Positions 8,828 to 18,045 are shown, counted from the first letter of the stretch. The stretch is DNA of 64,000 nucleotides from Paraburkholderia phenazinium (GCF_900100735.1 NZ_FNCJ01000010.1:1-64000); one strand, 5' to 3'. Notes: generated from the letters alone by a model not told the origin. A program made the numbers and translations.

Positions 8828-8842
8828 TTCCGCACAGCGGAA
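8828..8842. promoter_or_regulatory. Probable IclR-type operator between regulator and gcdH
   Basis: TTCCGC-ACA-GCGGAA, a perfect 15-bp inverted repeat located 37 bases from the regulator start and 56 bases from gcdH. IclR-family proteins bind short palindromes of this kind, and the site sits where it could control both divergent genes. Confidence 0.6.
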
Positions 8843-8897
8843 TTCAAGTCAAGTCTTTCTTCAAGTCATACGAGATTCGATTCAGGAGATACGCATC

Positions 8898-10088
8898 ATG
8901 GCCGACGCCGCGCAGTTTCACTGGGAAGATCCGCTGTTGCTCGATCAGCAGCTCACCGAAGAAGAACGCATGGTGCGCGAAGCCGCCGCAGCCTATGCGC
9001 AAGACCGGCTGCAGCCGCGCGTGCTGGAAGCGTTCCGCCATGAAAAAACCGACATCGAGATCTTCCGCGAAATGGGCGAGCTCGGCCTGCTCGGCCCGAC
9101 CATTCCTGAGGAATACGGCGGCCCGGGCCTGAACTACGTGAGCTACGGCCTGATCGCGCGTGAAGTGGAACGCGTCGATTCCGGCTACCGTTCGATGATG
9201 TCGGTGCAGTCGTCGCTGGTGATGGTGCCGATCTACGAATTCGGCTCGGATGCGCAAAAGTCGAAGTACCTGCCGAAGCTCGCCAGCGGCGAATGGATCG
9301 GCTGCTTTGGCCTGACCGAGCCGAACCACGGCTCCGATCCGGGCAGCATGGTCACGCGGGCGAAGAAAGTGGACGGCGGCTTCTCGCTGTCGGGCACGAA
9401 GATGTGGATCACCAACTCGCCGATCGCCGACGTGTTCGTCGTGTGGGCCAAGCTCGAAGAAAACGGCAAGGACGCGATTCGCGGCTTCATTCTCGAGAAG
9501 GGCTGGAAAGGCCTGTCCGCGCCGACCATTCACAGCAAGGTGGGCCTGCGCGCCTCGATCACCGGCGAGATCGTGATGGATGAAGTGTTCGTGCCGGAAG
9601 AGAACATGCTGCCGAAGGTCAGCGGCCTCAAGGGCCCGTTCACCTGCCTGAACTCGGCGCGCTACGGCATCGCCTGGGGCGCGCTCGGCGCGGCTGAAGC
9701 CTGCTGGCATACGGCGCGCCAATACGTGCTGGACCGCAAGCAGTTCGGCCGGCCGCTCGCCGCCAACCAGTTGATCCAGAAGAAGCTCGCCGACATGCAG
9801 ACCGAGATCACGCTCGGCCTGCAAGGCGTGCTGCGCCTCGGCCGCATGAAGGACGAAGGCACGGCGGCCGTCGAAATCACCTCGATCATGAAGCGCAACT
9901 CGTGCGGCAAGGCGCTGGACATTGCCCGGCTCGCCCGCGACATGCTCGGCGGCAACGGCATTTCGGACGAATTCGGCATCGCTCGACACCTGGTGAATCT
10001 GGAAGTCGTCAACACCTATGAAGGCACGCACGACATTCACGCGCTGATTCTCGGCCGCGCGCAAACGGGGATTCAGGCGTTTTTCTGA
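8898..10088 (+). CDS. gcdH: Glutaryl-CoA dehydrogenase
   Basis: 396-residue FAD enzyme that oxidises and decarboxylates glutaryl-CoA to crotonyl-CoA in lysine, tryptophan and glutarate catabolism. It has the full acyl-CoA dehydrogenase fold: the FAD/substrate block FGLTEPNHGSDPGSM, the WITNSPIADVFVVWAK strand, and the C-terminal NTYEGTHDIHALILGRA containing the catalytic Glu375. That last block is characteristic of GcdH rather than short-chain dehydrogenases. ATG 8898 has AGGAG 7 bases upstream. It is divergent from an IclR regulator. A strong bidirectional terminator follows about 85 bases after the stop. Confidence 0.95.
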   Translation: MADAAQFHWEDPLLLDQQLTEEERMVREAAAAYAQDRLQPRVLEAFRHEKTDIEIFREMGELGLLGPTIPEEYGGPGLNYVSYGLIAREVERVDSGYRSMMSVQSSLVMVPIYEFGSDAQKSKYLPKLASGEWIGCFGLTEPNHGSDPGSMVTRAKKVDGGFSLSGTKMWITNSPIADVFVVWAKLEENGKDAIRGFILEKGWKGLSAPTIHSKVGLRASITGEIVMDEVFVPEENMLPKVSGLKGPFTCLNSARYGIAWGALGAAEACWHTARQYVLDRKQFGRPLAANQLIQKKLADMQTEITLGLQGVLRLGRMKDEGTAAVEITSIMKRNSCGKALDIARLARDMLGGNGISDEFGIARHLVNLEVVNTYEGTHDIHALILGRAQTGIQAFF

Positions 10089-10171
10089 TTCCCCAAAACA
10101 ACAACCCCACAGTCCGCTAAGGCGCCCGGGGGGATGTGTTTTGACCGGTTGAAGCACTGAAGTGCCGGCGC

Positions 10172-10221
10172 CCCGCAATGCAAAAGGCCAACCCTCTGTG
10201 GTTGGCCTTTTGCATTGCGGG
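10172..10221. terminator. Bidirectional terminator between gcdH and peroxiredoxin
   Basis: A perfect 21-bp inverted repeat (10172-10192 and 10201-10221) with an 8-base loop. It carries AAAAGGCC on one arm and GGCCTTTT on the other, so it gives a hairpin with a U-rich flank in both directions. It lies between two convergent genes. Confidence 0.88.
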
Positions 10222-10225
10222 AGCG

Positions 10226-10316
10226 CTCCGGGTTGTTGCTCCGGGTTGTTGCTCCGGGTTGTTGCTCCGGGTTGTTGCTCCGGGTTGTTGCTCCGGGTTG
10301 TTGCTCCGGCTCGTTG
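10226..10316. repeat. 13-bp minisatellite CTCCGGGTTGTTG
   Basis: Six perfect copies (10226-10303) and a seventh with two mismatches (10304-10316), ending 7 bases before the peroxiredoxin stop. It starts directly after the terminator hairpin. Perfect identity of six units suggests recent expansion and likely variation between strains. Confidence 0.95.
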
Positions 10317-10323
10317 CGCCGGC

Positions 10324-10962
10324 TTACTTGTTCGGCTGCGGCGTGAGGCGCAGATACGGACGCAGCGCCTTGTAGCCCTTCGGGAATTTCTGCTTGATCA
10401 CTTCCTCGTCCTTCAGCGACGGCACGATCACCACGTCGTCGCCATGCTTCCAGTTGCCCGGCGTGGCGACCTGATAGTTGTCGGTGAGCTGGAGCGAGTC
10501 GATCACGCGCAGTACTTCGTCGAAGTTGCGGCCCGTGCTGGCCGGGTAGGTAATGGTCAGACGCACCTTCTTCTTCGGGTCGATGACGAACAGCGAGCGG
10601 ACCGTGAAGGTCTCGCTTGCATTCGGGTGAATCATGTCGTACAGCTGCGAAACCTTGCGGTCGCCATCAGCAAGAATCGGGAACCCGACACTGGCGGCTT
10701 GCGTCTCGTTGATGTCCTTGATCCATTCCTTATGCGACTCCGCGCTGTCCACCGACAGGGCGATCGTCTTCACATTGCGCTTTTCGAATTCGCCGGCGAG
10801 CTTGGCGGTCAGACCGAGCTCAGTGGTGCAAACCGGCGTGAAGTCCGCCGGATGTGAAAACAACACGCCCCAGCTATCGCCCAGCCATTCGTGGAACTTG
10901 ATGCGGCCAATGCTCGAATCCTGTTCGAAATCCGGTGCGATATCGCCAAGACGTAGACTCAT
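10324..10962 (-). CDS. 1-Cys peroxiredoxin (Prx6/LsfA type)
   Basis: 212-residue thiol peroxidase reducing peroxides in the cytosol. The peroxidatic motif DFTPVCTTELG places the reactive Cys at residue 45. PVCTTE and the long C-terminal domain (about 160-212) mark the Prx6 subfamily, and no second resolving Cys is evident. Length is normal for the group. ATG 10962 has AAGGAG 7 bases upstream. It is monocistronic, convergent with gcdH and divergent from the DUF883 cluster. An OxyR-type site was not recognised in the upstream region. Confidence 0.93.
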   Translation of the reverse strand: MSLRLGDIAPDFEQDSSIGRIKFHEWLGDSWGVLFSHPADFTPVCTTELGLTAKLAGEFEKRNVKTIALSVDSAESHKEWIKDINETQAASVGFPILADGDRKVSQLYDMIHPNASETFTVRSLFVIDPKKKVRLTITYPASTGRNFDEVLRVIDSLQLTDNYQVATPGNWKHGDDVVIVPSLKDEEVIKQKFPKGYKALRPYLRLTPQPNK

Positions 10963-11304
10963 GTTGCAGCTCCTTAGTATGGTTGGACGGTCCGCGGAGG
11001 CTCCCGCCTCGCGGCACTCCGCAAATTTAGAGCATACGGGAGCGCGCGTACACCGCGAACCAACATCGCTTCACAACTTTATGCGTTTTTGTAATTTTCG
11101 TTGGAATGGAGGAAACTTTACGGGACAGATCAACTCCATCATGATCGGGGTTTGCCATGCGTCGGTGCTGGGCGAGAGCGCCCTGGGCAGCGGCGGATCG
11201 ACCGGGAATGGTTCGTGCGTTCGTTTGCTTATAACTGCTGCGCTCGCCACTGGGCGTTTCTTTGGTTACGATTCACGCATGCCATACCTAGATGGGAGCT
11301 GTAA
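10963..11304. other. Intergenic region, 342 bases, divergent promoters
   Basis: This stretch separates the divergent peroxiredoxin and DUF883 genes. It holds the peroxiredoxin ribosome binding site and an AT-richer block at about 11075-11115. Open frames here lack a ribosome binding site and resemble nothing. No hairpin with a T run was seen. It must contain both promoters, but I cannot point to convincing -35/-10 pairs. Confidence 0.5.
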
Positions 11305-11607
11305 ATGTCGGAAGTCAACAAGGAGAGATTGATGTCGGATATCAAAACCGTCCTCGCGGACGCTGAAGACCTGCTGAAACAGGCCGCGAGCGCCACCGGC
11401 GAACGCGCTTCCGAACTGCGTGAAACGGCGCTCTCGCGCCTGAAACAGGCCAAAGAGAAGGCGGCTGACGTGCAGGTGGTGGTGGTCGAGAAAGGCAAGA
11501 AGGCTGCCCGTGCCACGGATGACTACGTGCACGAGCATCCTTGGGCTTCGATCGGCATCGCCGCTGGTGTCGGCGTACTGGTCGGCCTGCTGATCAATCG
11601 CAAGTAA
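11305..11607 (+). CDS. DUF883 (ElaB/YqjD family) membrane-anchored protein
   Basis: 100 residues: an amphipathic, Ala/Glu/Lys-rich helical region (about 1-75) with EHPWASIGIAAGVGVLVGLL, the glycine-rich C-terminal membrane anchor typical of ElaB/YqjD. E. coli members associate with ribosomes in stationary phase; that role is not proven here. Two starts are possible: ATG 11305 after GGGAG, and ATG 11332 after a better AAGGAGA. It heads a cluster with a YqjE-like membrane protein and a third small protein, parallel to the E. coli yqjD-yqjE-yqjK order. Confidence 0.88.
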   Translation: MSEVNKERLMSDIKTVLADAEDLLKQAASATGERASELRETALSRLKQAKEKAADVQVVVVEKGKKAARATDDYVHEHPWASIGIAAGVGVLVGLLINRK

Positions 11608-11721
11608 GAATGGCTGGTACTGCCGGGTGGTTTTCCCGGCATGCCGCTGACACGGGTTGACCGGTGCCTGTCTGGCCGGTCCGCTTCTTCTGGCGCATCT
11701 CACGCGCAACGCGCTCAAGCC

Positions 11722-12108
11722 ATGACGATCGACAATCAATCGAAGCGCGCGGATCACAGTCCCTTGCGCCGCCTCATCAGTTCCGTGTTCTCGATTCTGC
11801 AGACACGGCTTGAACTGATCGGCATCGAACTGGCGGAGGAAAAAGACCGCCTGCTGGGCGTGCTGTTTCTCGGACTTGCCGCGATGATGCTGGCCACCAT
11901 GGCCTTGATCGCGCTCACCGCGCTGGTCGCCATCGCGTTCTGGGACACCTACCGGTGGCAGTCGCTCGCCGGCATTACTGCCGTCTATGCGATCGCCGCA
12001 GTCATCTGCGCGCTGAAGGCGCGCAGCGGTTTGCACAGCGCACCCATGGTGTTCGAAGCAACGCTTGCCGAGTTCGAGAAGGATCGCGAGATCTTCCACA
12101 AACCGTGA
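11722..12108 (+). CDS. YqjE-like / phage-holin-family membrane protein
   Basis: 128 residues with a polar N-terminus (about 1-45, including RLELIGIELAEEKDR, the conserved YqjE helix) and two adjacent hydrophobic helices (about 48-75 and 82-100). ATG 11722 is favoured because homology begins there; an ATG at 11641 would add a low-complexity leader. It follows the DUF883 gene by 114 bases and precedes the third member by 63. The holin name reflects a family label only; a role in membrane stress or ribosome tethering with the DUF883 protein is inference. Confidence 0.8.
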   Translation: MTIDNQSKRADHSPLRRLISSVFSILQTRLELIGIELAEEKDRLLGVLFLGLAAMMLATMALIALTALVAIAFWDTYRWQSLAGITAVYAIAAVICALKARSGLHSAPMVFEATLAEFEKDREIFHKP

Positions 12109-12171
12109 CACAGGCCCGCGCCCGCCGCCTGCCCCGTTCGCCTTCCCGACCACCCCTGCCGCCAACACACC

Positions 12172-12636
12172 ATGAGCTCTAGCCGCCCGGATACCGCCTT
12201 TCGCAGCAAGCGCCCGCCCTCCCGCGACCTGAGCGCGCCGCATCTGCGCGCCCTGCGCAAGGAGCTGTTGCTGGTGCGCTCGGACGTGGAGCGCATGGAA
12301 CTCGCGCAGGCCACGATCGAGTTGCGTCAGGCGGTCACGCATTTCAGCTGGCTCAAGTTCATCGTGCCGGGCTTCGCGGGCATGCGCTGGCGCAAGGCCA
12401 GTGCCGCCAGCGCGGGGATTGGCGCGCTGCTGAAGGAATATCCGCTGATCAGCTCGATTGTTTCGTTGCTGCTCGCCAAGCCGCTGCGGGCAACCGTTGC
12501 GGCGAGCGCGAAGCCAGTGCTGAAGTGGGGCAGTCTTGCGCTGGCTGCGTGGGAGGCGTATCGCATCTGGCAACAGATGAAGAATGACTCGCGCGGCACT
12601 TCGAACGATACGACGGATAGCAATAGCGAGGACTGA
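12172..12636 (+). CDS. DUF3318-like protein, YqjK position
   Basis: 154 residues, unassigned function. A polar, Arg-rich N-terminus is followed by a helix ALRKELLLVRSDVERMELAQ, then moderately hydrophobic segments (about 83-104 and 110-135) and an acidic Ser/Asn/Asp tail. It occupies the yqjK position after DUF883 and YqjE, so it probably belongs to the same membrane-associated operon. The DUF3318 label is from memory of Burkholderia annotations and is the weakest part of the call. Confidence 0.65.
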   Translation: MSSSRPDTAFRSKRPPSRDLSAPHLRALRKELLLVRSDVERMELAQATIELRQAVTHFSWLKFIVPGFAGMRWRKASAASAGIGALLKEYPLISSIVSLLLAKPLRATVAASAKPVLKWGSLALAAWEAYRIWQQMKNDSRGTSNDTTDSNSED

Positions 12637-12668
12637 GCCTTGCGGCTTGCCTGGCGGCGCGGGATTGC

Positions 12669-13169
12669 TCATTTCGTGCTCCAGCAAAGATCTGGGTCTG
12701 CCGCTGCGGCACCCTCTTTGGTGCGATTCGTACGCAAACCGGTGGCGTCGAGTGTGAAGATGCCGCACGGGTCATCGTGCATTGGCCCCGCCTCGACCGG
12801 ACGCGCCTCCACGGCGTAACCTCCATTTATTTCGTCAGCGGGAAGCGCCTGCAGCCGGTAGACAGGCGTTCCGAACGGCGGCGCCTGATCGAGTCCAGCG
12901 GGCAACGGACTCACCTCACCTGAGGTACCCGCCTCCATGAACTGTGCAGCACGATAGAGCGCCGACGCGGCGTCGATCCGGTGCGACCGGGCGACGTGGC
13001 CGCGGTAAGACGGCACGGCGTACGCCACCAGGATTGCCGCGATCGCTAGCGCGATGATCAGCTCAAGGAGCGTGAACGCAGCAGCAAGCTGCGGCCTTGA
13101 ACGTGGCGCCCTGATGCCGAACTTTGAACGTGACGGCTTCATGCCGTAATTTGAACGCGGCGGCTTCAT
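12669..13169 (-). CDS. pilE: Type IV pilin-like protein (PilE family) with Ala at -1
   Basis: 166-residue prepilin-type protein. The class III signal reads RPQLAAAFTLLELIIALAIA: Phe+1, Glu+5 and the long hydrophobic helix are normal, but position -1 is Ala (GCG codon) instead of Gly. The C-terminal part carries two Cys (in DDPCGIF and DLCW) as in PilE-like minor pilins. ATG 13169 is preferred over 13232: it has AAGGA upstream and clears the pilX stop. The leader is built of 9-residue repeats encoded by a 27-bp DNA repeat. It is the last gene of the minor-pilin operon. Confidence 0.82.
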   Translation of the reverse strand: MKPPRSNYGMKPSRSKFGIRAPRSRPQLAAAFTLLELIIALAIAAILVAYAVPSYRGHVARSHRIDAASALYRAAQFMEAGTSGEVSPLPAGLDQAPPFGTPVYRLQALPADEINGGYAVEARPVEAGPMHDDPCGIFTLDATGLRTNRTKEGAAAADPDLCWSTK

Positions 13170-13177
13170 GCCGGATC
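13097..13177. repeat. Three 27-bp repeats spanning the pilin leader
   Basis: Units at 13097-13123, 13124-13150 and 13151-13177, each beginning TTGAAC on the plus strand. Units two and three differ at only a few bases; the first is more diverged. Twenty-seven is in frame, so on the minus strand they encode repeated MKPxRSxxG-like nonapeptides in front of the prepilin signal. The start codon itself lies in the third unit, so copy changes alter leader length. Confidence 0.85.
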
Positions 13178-13182
13178 CGTCC

Positions 13183-13737
13183 TTAAAAAGGACGTGCGGC
13201 GACGCGCCGCCAATGCCGCTCGCTCTTCTCACCGTCCACGACCAGTTCCAGTTGCAACCATACCTGCGATTCCCGCGTACGGCCGAATCCCCGCGCCGTG
13301 AGCAGATACGCCCGCGCCTCGGGCCGGGTGCTCAGCCGCCATGCTTCCACCAGACATTGCGGCGCGGCGACGGAGCCGGGCCACTGAGCGATAGGGGCGA
13401 AGGCGTTGGCAGTGAACGCCGGTTCGAGTTTCCATCCCGTCGGCTCGGCGACGACTGCTGCTATGACCGGGGCCGCACCAGCCGCGACCGAGCGGGCGCA
13501 CAGCGTCAACGCTGAGTCGGCGGCGTGAAAGGCTTGCAGGGTATCGCGGAGGTTGGCCGTCGCGCGCGCTGCCGCTAATGAGGCTTCGAACCAGGCCGCC
13601 GAGGTGACCAGCATCATCGACGAGATCAACAGCACGATCGGCAGGGCCGCGCCTTGGGTGGGCCGGGTGCGCGAGGTATGCGGGGTTCGCGGGGTTCGCA
13701 CCGCGATTTCCCGTTGTCGCCTGGCGCAAGTCGTCAT
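13183..13737 (-). CDS. pilX: PilX-like minor pilin assembly protein
   Basis: 184 residues. After a basic 28-residue N-terminus comes QGAALPIVLLISSMM, the PilX-type hydrophobic segment with Gly at -1 and no Glu at +5, followed by AAFHAADSALTLCARS, a helix conserved among PilX proteins. The C-terminal half is a pilin head domain. Its ATG overlaps the pilW stop as ATGA (13734-13737). In type IV pili PilX is a minor component of the priming complex in the inner membrane. Assignment rests on the N-terminal signature and operon position. Confidence 0.82.
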   Translation of the reverse strand: MTTCARRQREIAVRTPRTPHTSRTRPTQGAALPIVLLISSMMLVTSAAWFEASLAAARATANLRDTLQAFHAADSALTLCARSVAAGAAPVIAAVVAEPTGWKLEPAFTANAFAPIAQWPGSVAAPQCLVEAWRLSTRPEARAYLLTARGFGRTRESQVWLQLELVVDGEKSERHWRRVAARPF

Positions 13738-14543
13738 GAGCCGTCAGCCTCGTTGTTGCGTATCGCCACCCGCCGCCAGAACGCCTGCCGCACGCGCATG
13801 TCCGCGCCCGTCACCTTCGCGCCGTCGCAATCGACGTAACGCGAGCGCCGCCCCTGTGGCGCACCGCGCACCAGCACACAAAGGTCCACCGCGATCACGT
13901 TGGCCCACTGGCCCGCTACGACAGCCGATGCGTCGAGCGCGGTCTGCGCCCCGGCAAGCCAATACTTGAGCCGCAACCGCTCGACACCCTCGACCAGCGG
14001 CTGCGCAGAACCGGACTTGCCGTTGCCGTCGCAATACAACTCGGACTCGCCTGTCGAGCCGCTCAACTTTGCGTAGTAGCGGTTGACGATCAACACGCGT
14101 CCCGCACCGAACGCCGTAGTCCCTGCGCTCACGGCCTGGCCGAGACAATCGGTCGACTGGCCGGTGGACGATGGCCATGTCGAAACTGTGTCACCGACGT
14201 AGCGGATCGCGATGCCGTCCGAGCGGCTTGTCAGCGCTTCGCACGTGAGGTTATCGTCGACCCCCGTGGGCCGCGCGGACGAACATCCGAACAGCGTTGG
14301 CCTCGGTTGCGACTGAGGCGCGTCGGCCGGGACGAACCCGGTCATCTGGATCTGCTGACCGATCAACGTGAGTGCCGCGAGACCTGCTTCGCGCACCTGA
14401 AGTGCGTCCCCGGCCCGGCCGAACGCCGCGCGTTGTGCGCGATACAGCGAGACGGCGCCGACGGTCACCACCAGCCCCAACGCCAAGGCAATCACTAGTT
14501 CGACCAGGGTATGGCCGCGCGGACGAATCATGCCTTGCTTCAT
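13734..14543 (-). CDS. pilW: PilW-like minor pilin
   Basis: 269 residues with the prepilin motif RPRGHTLVELVIALALGLVV (cleavage after Gly, Glu at +5) and a long head domain containing several Cys and a GDxTV-type strand typical of PilW. ATG 14543 is favoured because it makes an ATGA overlap with the pilV stop; an upstream ATG at 14567 would lie inside pilV. The last bases overlap the pilX start. Likely part of the initiation/tip complex of type IV pili. Confidence 0.86.
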   Translation of the reverse strand: MKQGMIRPRGHTLVELVIALALGLVVTVGAVSLYRAQRAAFGRAGDALQVREAGLAALTLIGQQIQMTGFVPADAPQSQPRPTLFGCSSARPTGVDDNLTCEALTSRSDGIAIRYVGDTVSTWPSSTGQSTDCLGQAVSAGTTAFGAGRVLIVNRYYAKLSGSTGESELYCDGNGKSGSAQPLVEGVERLRLKYWLAGAQTALDASAVVAGQWANVIAVDLCVLVRGAPQGRRSRYVDCDGAKVTGADMRVRQAFWRRVAIRNNEADGS

Positions 14544-14965
14544 TTGACAAACGCCACGGCAACGCATGCCAATCCGGCGGCGACAGGCAGCTCACCGCAC
14601 GAGTCAGGCTTTACCGTCACCCGCTCCGGCGCCGGCATGCTGCTCACCGCCGACCACAACACGCGAGCAAACGAGACTCCGTCGCCGCGCTCGCTGGTCG
14701 ACGCCTCGCCCTTCGGCAGCAAACTCGCCGCGCGCGCGCTCCACTGGCGCAAGGCGGCGTCGCCGCCAGTTGGCGCGCGTGAGCTTTCGGCAACCGCGTC
14801 AGCGAGGAACGCTGCGTGCTCGCGCAACGCCGCCGCGCGGGTCTCGCGAGCGATCCACAACTGCGTTGCGATCAGGCCGAGGGCCGTAACAGCCGTCAAT
14901 GCGACCGCCAGCATCACCTCGATCAGCGACGCCCCACGTGATTGCCTGGACATGGTGGCTTTCAT
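14540..14965 (-). CDS. pilV: PilV-like minor pilin
   Basis: 141 residues with RGASLIEVMLAVALTAVTAL, a standard prepilin cleavage site (Gly at -1, Glu at +5), and a short head domain. The ATG overlaps the fimT stop (ATGA at 14962-14965), and the stop overlaps the pilW start. PilV-family proteins are short minor pilins of the tip complex. The operon has no large adhesin gene of the pilY1 type. Confidence 0.85.
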   Translation of the reverse strand: MKATMSRQSRGASLIEVMLAVALTAVTALGLIATQLWIARETRAAALREHAAFLADAVAESSRAPTGGDAALRQWSARAASLLPKGEASTSERGDGVSFARVLWSAVSSMPAPERVTVKPDSCGELPVAAGLACVAVAFVK

Positions 14966-15522
14966 GACGCTGCCCCACAAGCGCCGTCGGCGATGCGCGG
15001 GCGTCCGCCTGCGGCAATGCGGATACAACGGCGCCACAACTCACCCTGAGTAGCGCCGGAAGGAAAATGCGGTGCGATATCGAAGCTGCGAAAACTGCCG
15101 ATCAACTGCCCTGCCGGCGGCGTGAAGGTCAGGTTCGTCTGCGTCCCGGCGATACTCACTGCCGCGAGTTCGGCTTGAGCGCGCAATATCATCGGCGTTC
15201 CGGTCCGCTCGACCATCACCGCCCAACCGCACGACCAGTCCGCGACCCCAGCGCGGCACGCTTGTCCCGAGGCCAGACAGCGACGCGACGCATCCACCCG
15301 GCACACCGTCACGCGTGCCCCACGCCTAACCGCTTCGCTGCGTGCGTAAGAGAGCGTCGAAAGCAGCACTCTGGCGCGGGCGTCGACCTGGTCGCGCACG
15401 TGCCACGCAACCAGCGATGGCGTGGCCATCACGGCGATCACCGCCAATAACGCGACCACCACCAACGTTTCGATCAGCGTGAAACCGCCGCGCCCACGCG
15501 GCAAAGCGACACCGTGCTTCAT
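14962..15522 (-). CDS. fimT: FimT/GspH-family pseudopilin, first gene of the pilin operon
   Basis: 186 residues with RGGFTLIETLVVVALLAVIA, a perfect prepilin signal, and the GspH/FimT head domain with conserved LSYARSEAVRRGARVTVCR and a Cys-containing tail. I chose ATG 15522 because AAGGA lies 6 bases upstream; ATG 15528 would add two residues. All five pilin genes run fimT, pilV, pilW, pilX, pilE, four of them linked by ATGA overlaps or 13-base spacing, so they are one transcript. The core pilus motor genes are elsewhere. Confidence 0.88.
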   Translation of the reverse strand: MKHGVALPRGRGGFTLIETLVVVALLAVIAVMATPSLVAWHVRDQVDARARVLLSTLSYARSEAVRRGARVTVCRVDASRRCLASGQACRAGVADWSCGWAVMVERTGTPMILRAQAELAAVSIAGTQTNLTFTPPAGQLIGSFRSFDIAPHFPSGATQGELWRRCIRIAAGGRPRIADGACGAAS

Positions 15523-15678
15523 CTGCATTCCTTAGCTTCAAAAGAATGCGATCAATTTACTCAAGCGGGAGTGGCTCAACAATCGGCCGAACGGCCAGGT
15601 AGCGGACGAGCGGAGTCACCCGCAACAATGTCGGCGTGACGGCTACAGAGGGGAATGATGATGCTAATGCGCCAACTA

Positions 15679-16161
15679 TCAGCGTTTGCGGGACGGCTTG
15701 GGCGGCGTGGCCGCACGGCGAAACTCTTCGATGACGTCTTCGAATTCGGAGACATCCTCGAAACGCCGGTACACCGAAGCAAAGCGGACGTAGGCAATCG
15801 TGTCGAGCTCGCGCAACTCGTTCATGACGAGTTCGCCGAGGCGCTCGCTGCGCACTTCGCGCTCGCCACTGCCCAGCAGCTGGTATTCGATGCGGGCAAC
15901 CGCCGCGTCGACCGCGTCCGCCGCAACCGGGCGCTTGCGCAGCGCCAGTTGCATGCTCGCGAAGATCTTGCGGCGATCGAATTCGGTGCGGCTGCCATCC
16001 TTCTTGACGACCGACGGCAACGCCAGCTCGACCCGCTCATACGTCGTAAAACGTTTGTCGCAGGCCGGGCAGCGGCGGCGCCGGCGAATCGCGGCGCCGT
16101 CCTCGGATACGCGGGAGTCCACGACCTGCGTATCGTCGTGCCGGCAGAAGGGGCAGCGCAT
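15679..16161 (-). CDS. nrdR: Transcriptional repressor NrdR
   Basis: 160-residue zinc-ribbon/ATP-cone repressor of ribonucleotide reductase genes. The N-terminal zinc ribbon (CPFC and CPAC pairs, residues 3-34) is followed by the ATP-cone (about 49-139), which senses the dATP/ATP ratio. MRCPFC is the canonical start. The ATG lies 3 bases after the glyA stop, so the two are cotranscribed; this glyA-nrdR linkage is common in betaproteobacteria. Confidence 0.97.
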   Translation of the reverse strand: MRCPFCRHDDTQVVDSRVSEDGAAIRRRRRCPACDKRFTTYERVELALPSVVKKDGSRTEFDRRKIFASMQLALRKRPVAADAVDAAVARIEYQLLGSGEREVRSERLGELVMNELRELDTIAYVRFASVYRRFEDVSEFEDVIEEFRRAATPPKPSRKR

Positions 16162-16164
16162 CGC

Positions 16165-17412
<1,248 letters not shown>

Positions 17413-18045
17413 ACGGGTTCCGTTGAGTGTGTTCAGGTTGACCGGGTCGTGCGCGAGGCGCGTAGAAGGTACGCGGCGCTGCTGGCGGCTGGGCCAGCCC
17501 TGACGTGGCGGATGAAGATGCGCCGCACACGCGAGGCAGGACAGCCACCGGCGGCGCAGATGAATGCGCGCGGATCACGGCTGCCCAGGCGAACGGCAAA
17601 ACGGCACCCTGCGCTTCACGGTGGGTCGCTCCACCTTGAACCTGTTTGGTTCTATCGCCAGTCACGCAGGGATGAGCGCGTTAGTGTATTGGAAGCGCCT
17701 GGAATAGGCAACCGAATCGCCGCGCAGGCCGTCCCGGCGACGGGCGACGCCCCGACCGCCATAGTCACGGTTCGCCGCGGCGCCCCGATCCACGGCCAAA
17801 CGTCTGACGAAAATCCGCCCCGTCCCAGCGCCGCCGGATGGCCGGCGGCTAACGATGAAGCCCTTCGGCAAGCCCCACAGCGGGCCATCCGGCGGGACAC
17901 CCAGCCAGCCACCGCCCGTGCCCCGGTCCTCCCCGCTGTCGCGGCCGTCCCGCAGACGCTGCGCTGGGACCAAGGTCATTCTTGCCGCATCGCCGCATTG
18001 CAAGTAGGCTTGGCGACTATCTCCCCTCCCCACCAGGAAACCGCA
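17413..18045. other. Intergenic region, 633 bases, between divergent glyA and ydfG
   Basis: GC-rich DNA with open frames on both strands that have Arg/Pro/Ala-rich products, no ribosome binding site and no family resemblance, so I do not call them. One perfect 8-bp hairpin (17830-17837 with 17842-17849) has no T run. The glyA and ydfG promoters must lie here but no strong consensus is visible. A structured leader or riboswitch ahead of glyA was looked for and not recognised. Confidence 0.5.

Noticed and set aside
10226..10316. Regular short repeats considered as a CRISPR array
   Set aside because: Units are contiguous, 13 bases long and without spacers; the same holds for the arrays at 1-95 and 37176-37277.
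10162..10857. Open frame starting in the terminator and minisatellite
   Set aside because: Starts in non-coding repeats and runs antisense to the peroxiredoxin.
17413..18045. Two small minus-strand frames upstream of glyA
   Set aside because: Arg/Ala/Pro-rich, no ribosome binding site, one overlapping the glyA start; no family resemblance.
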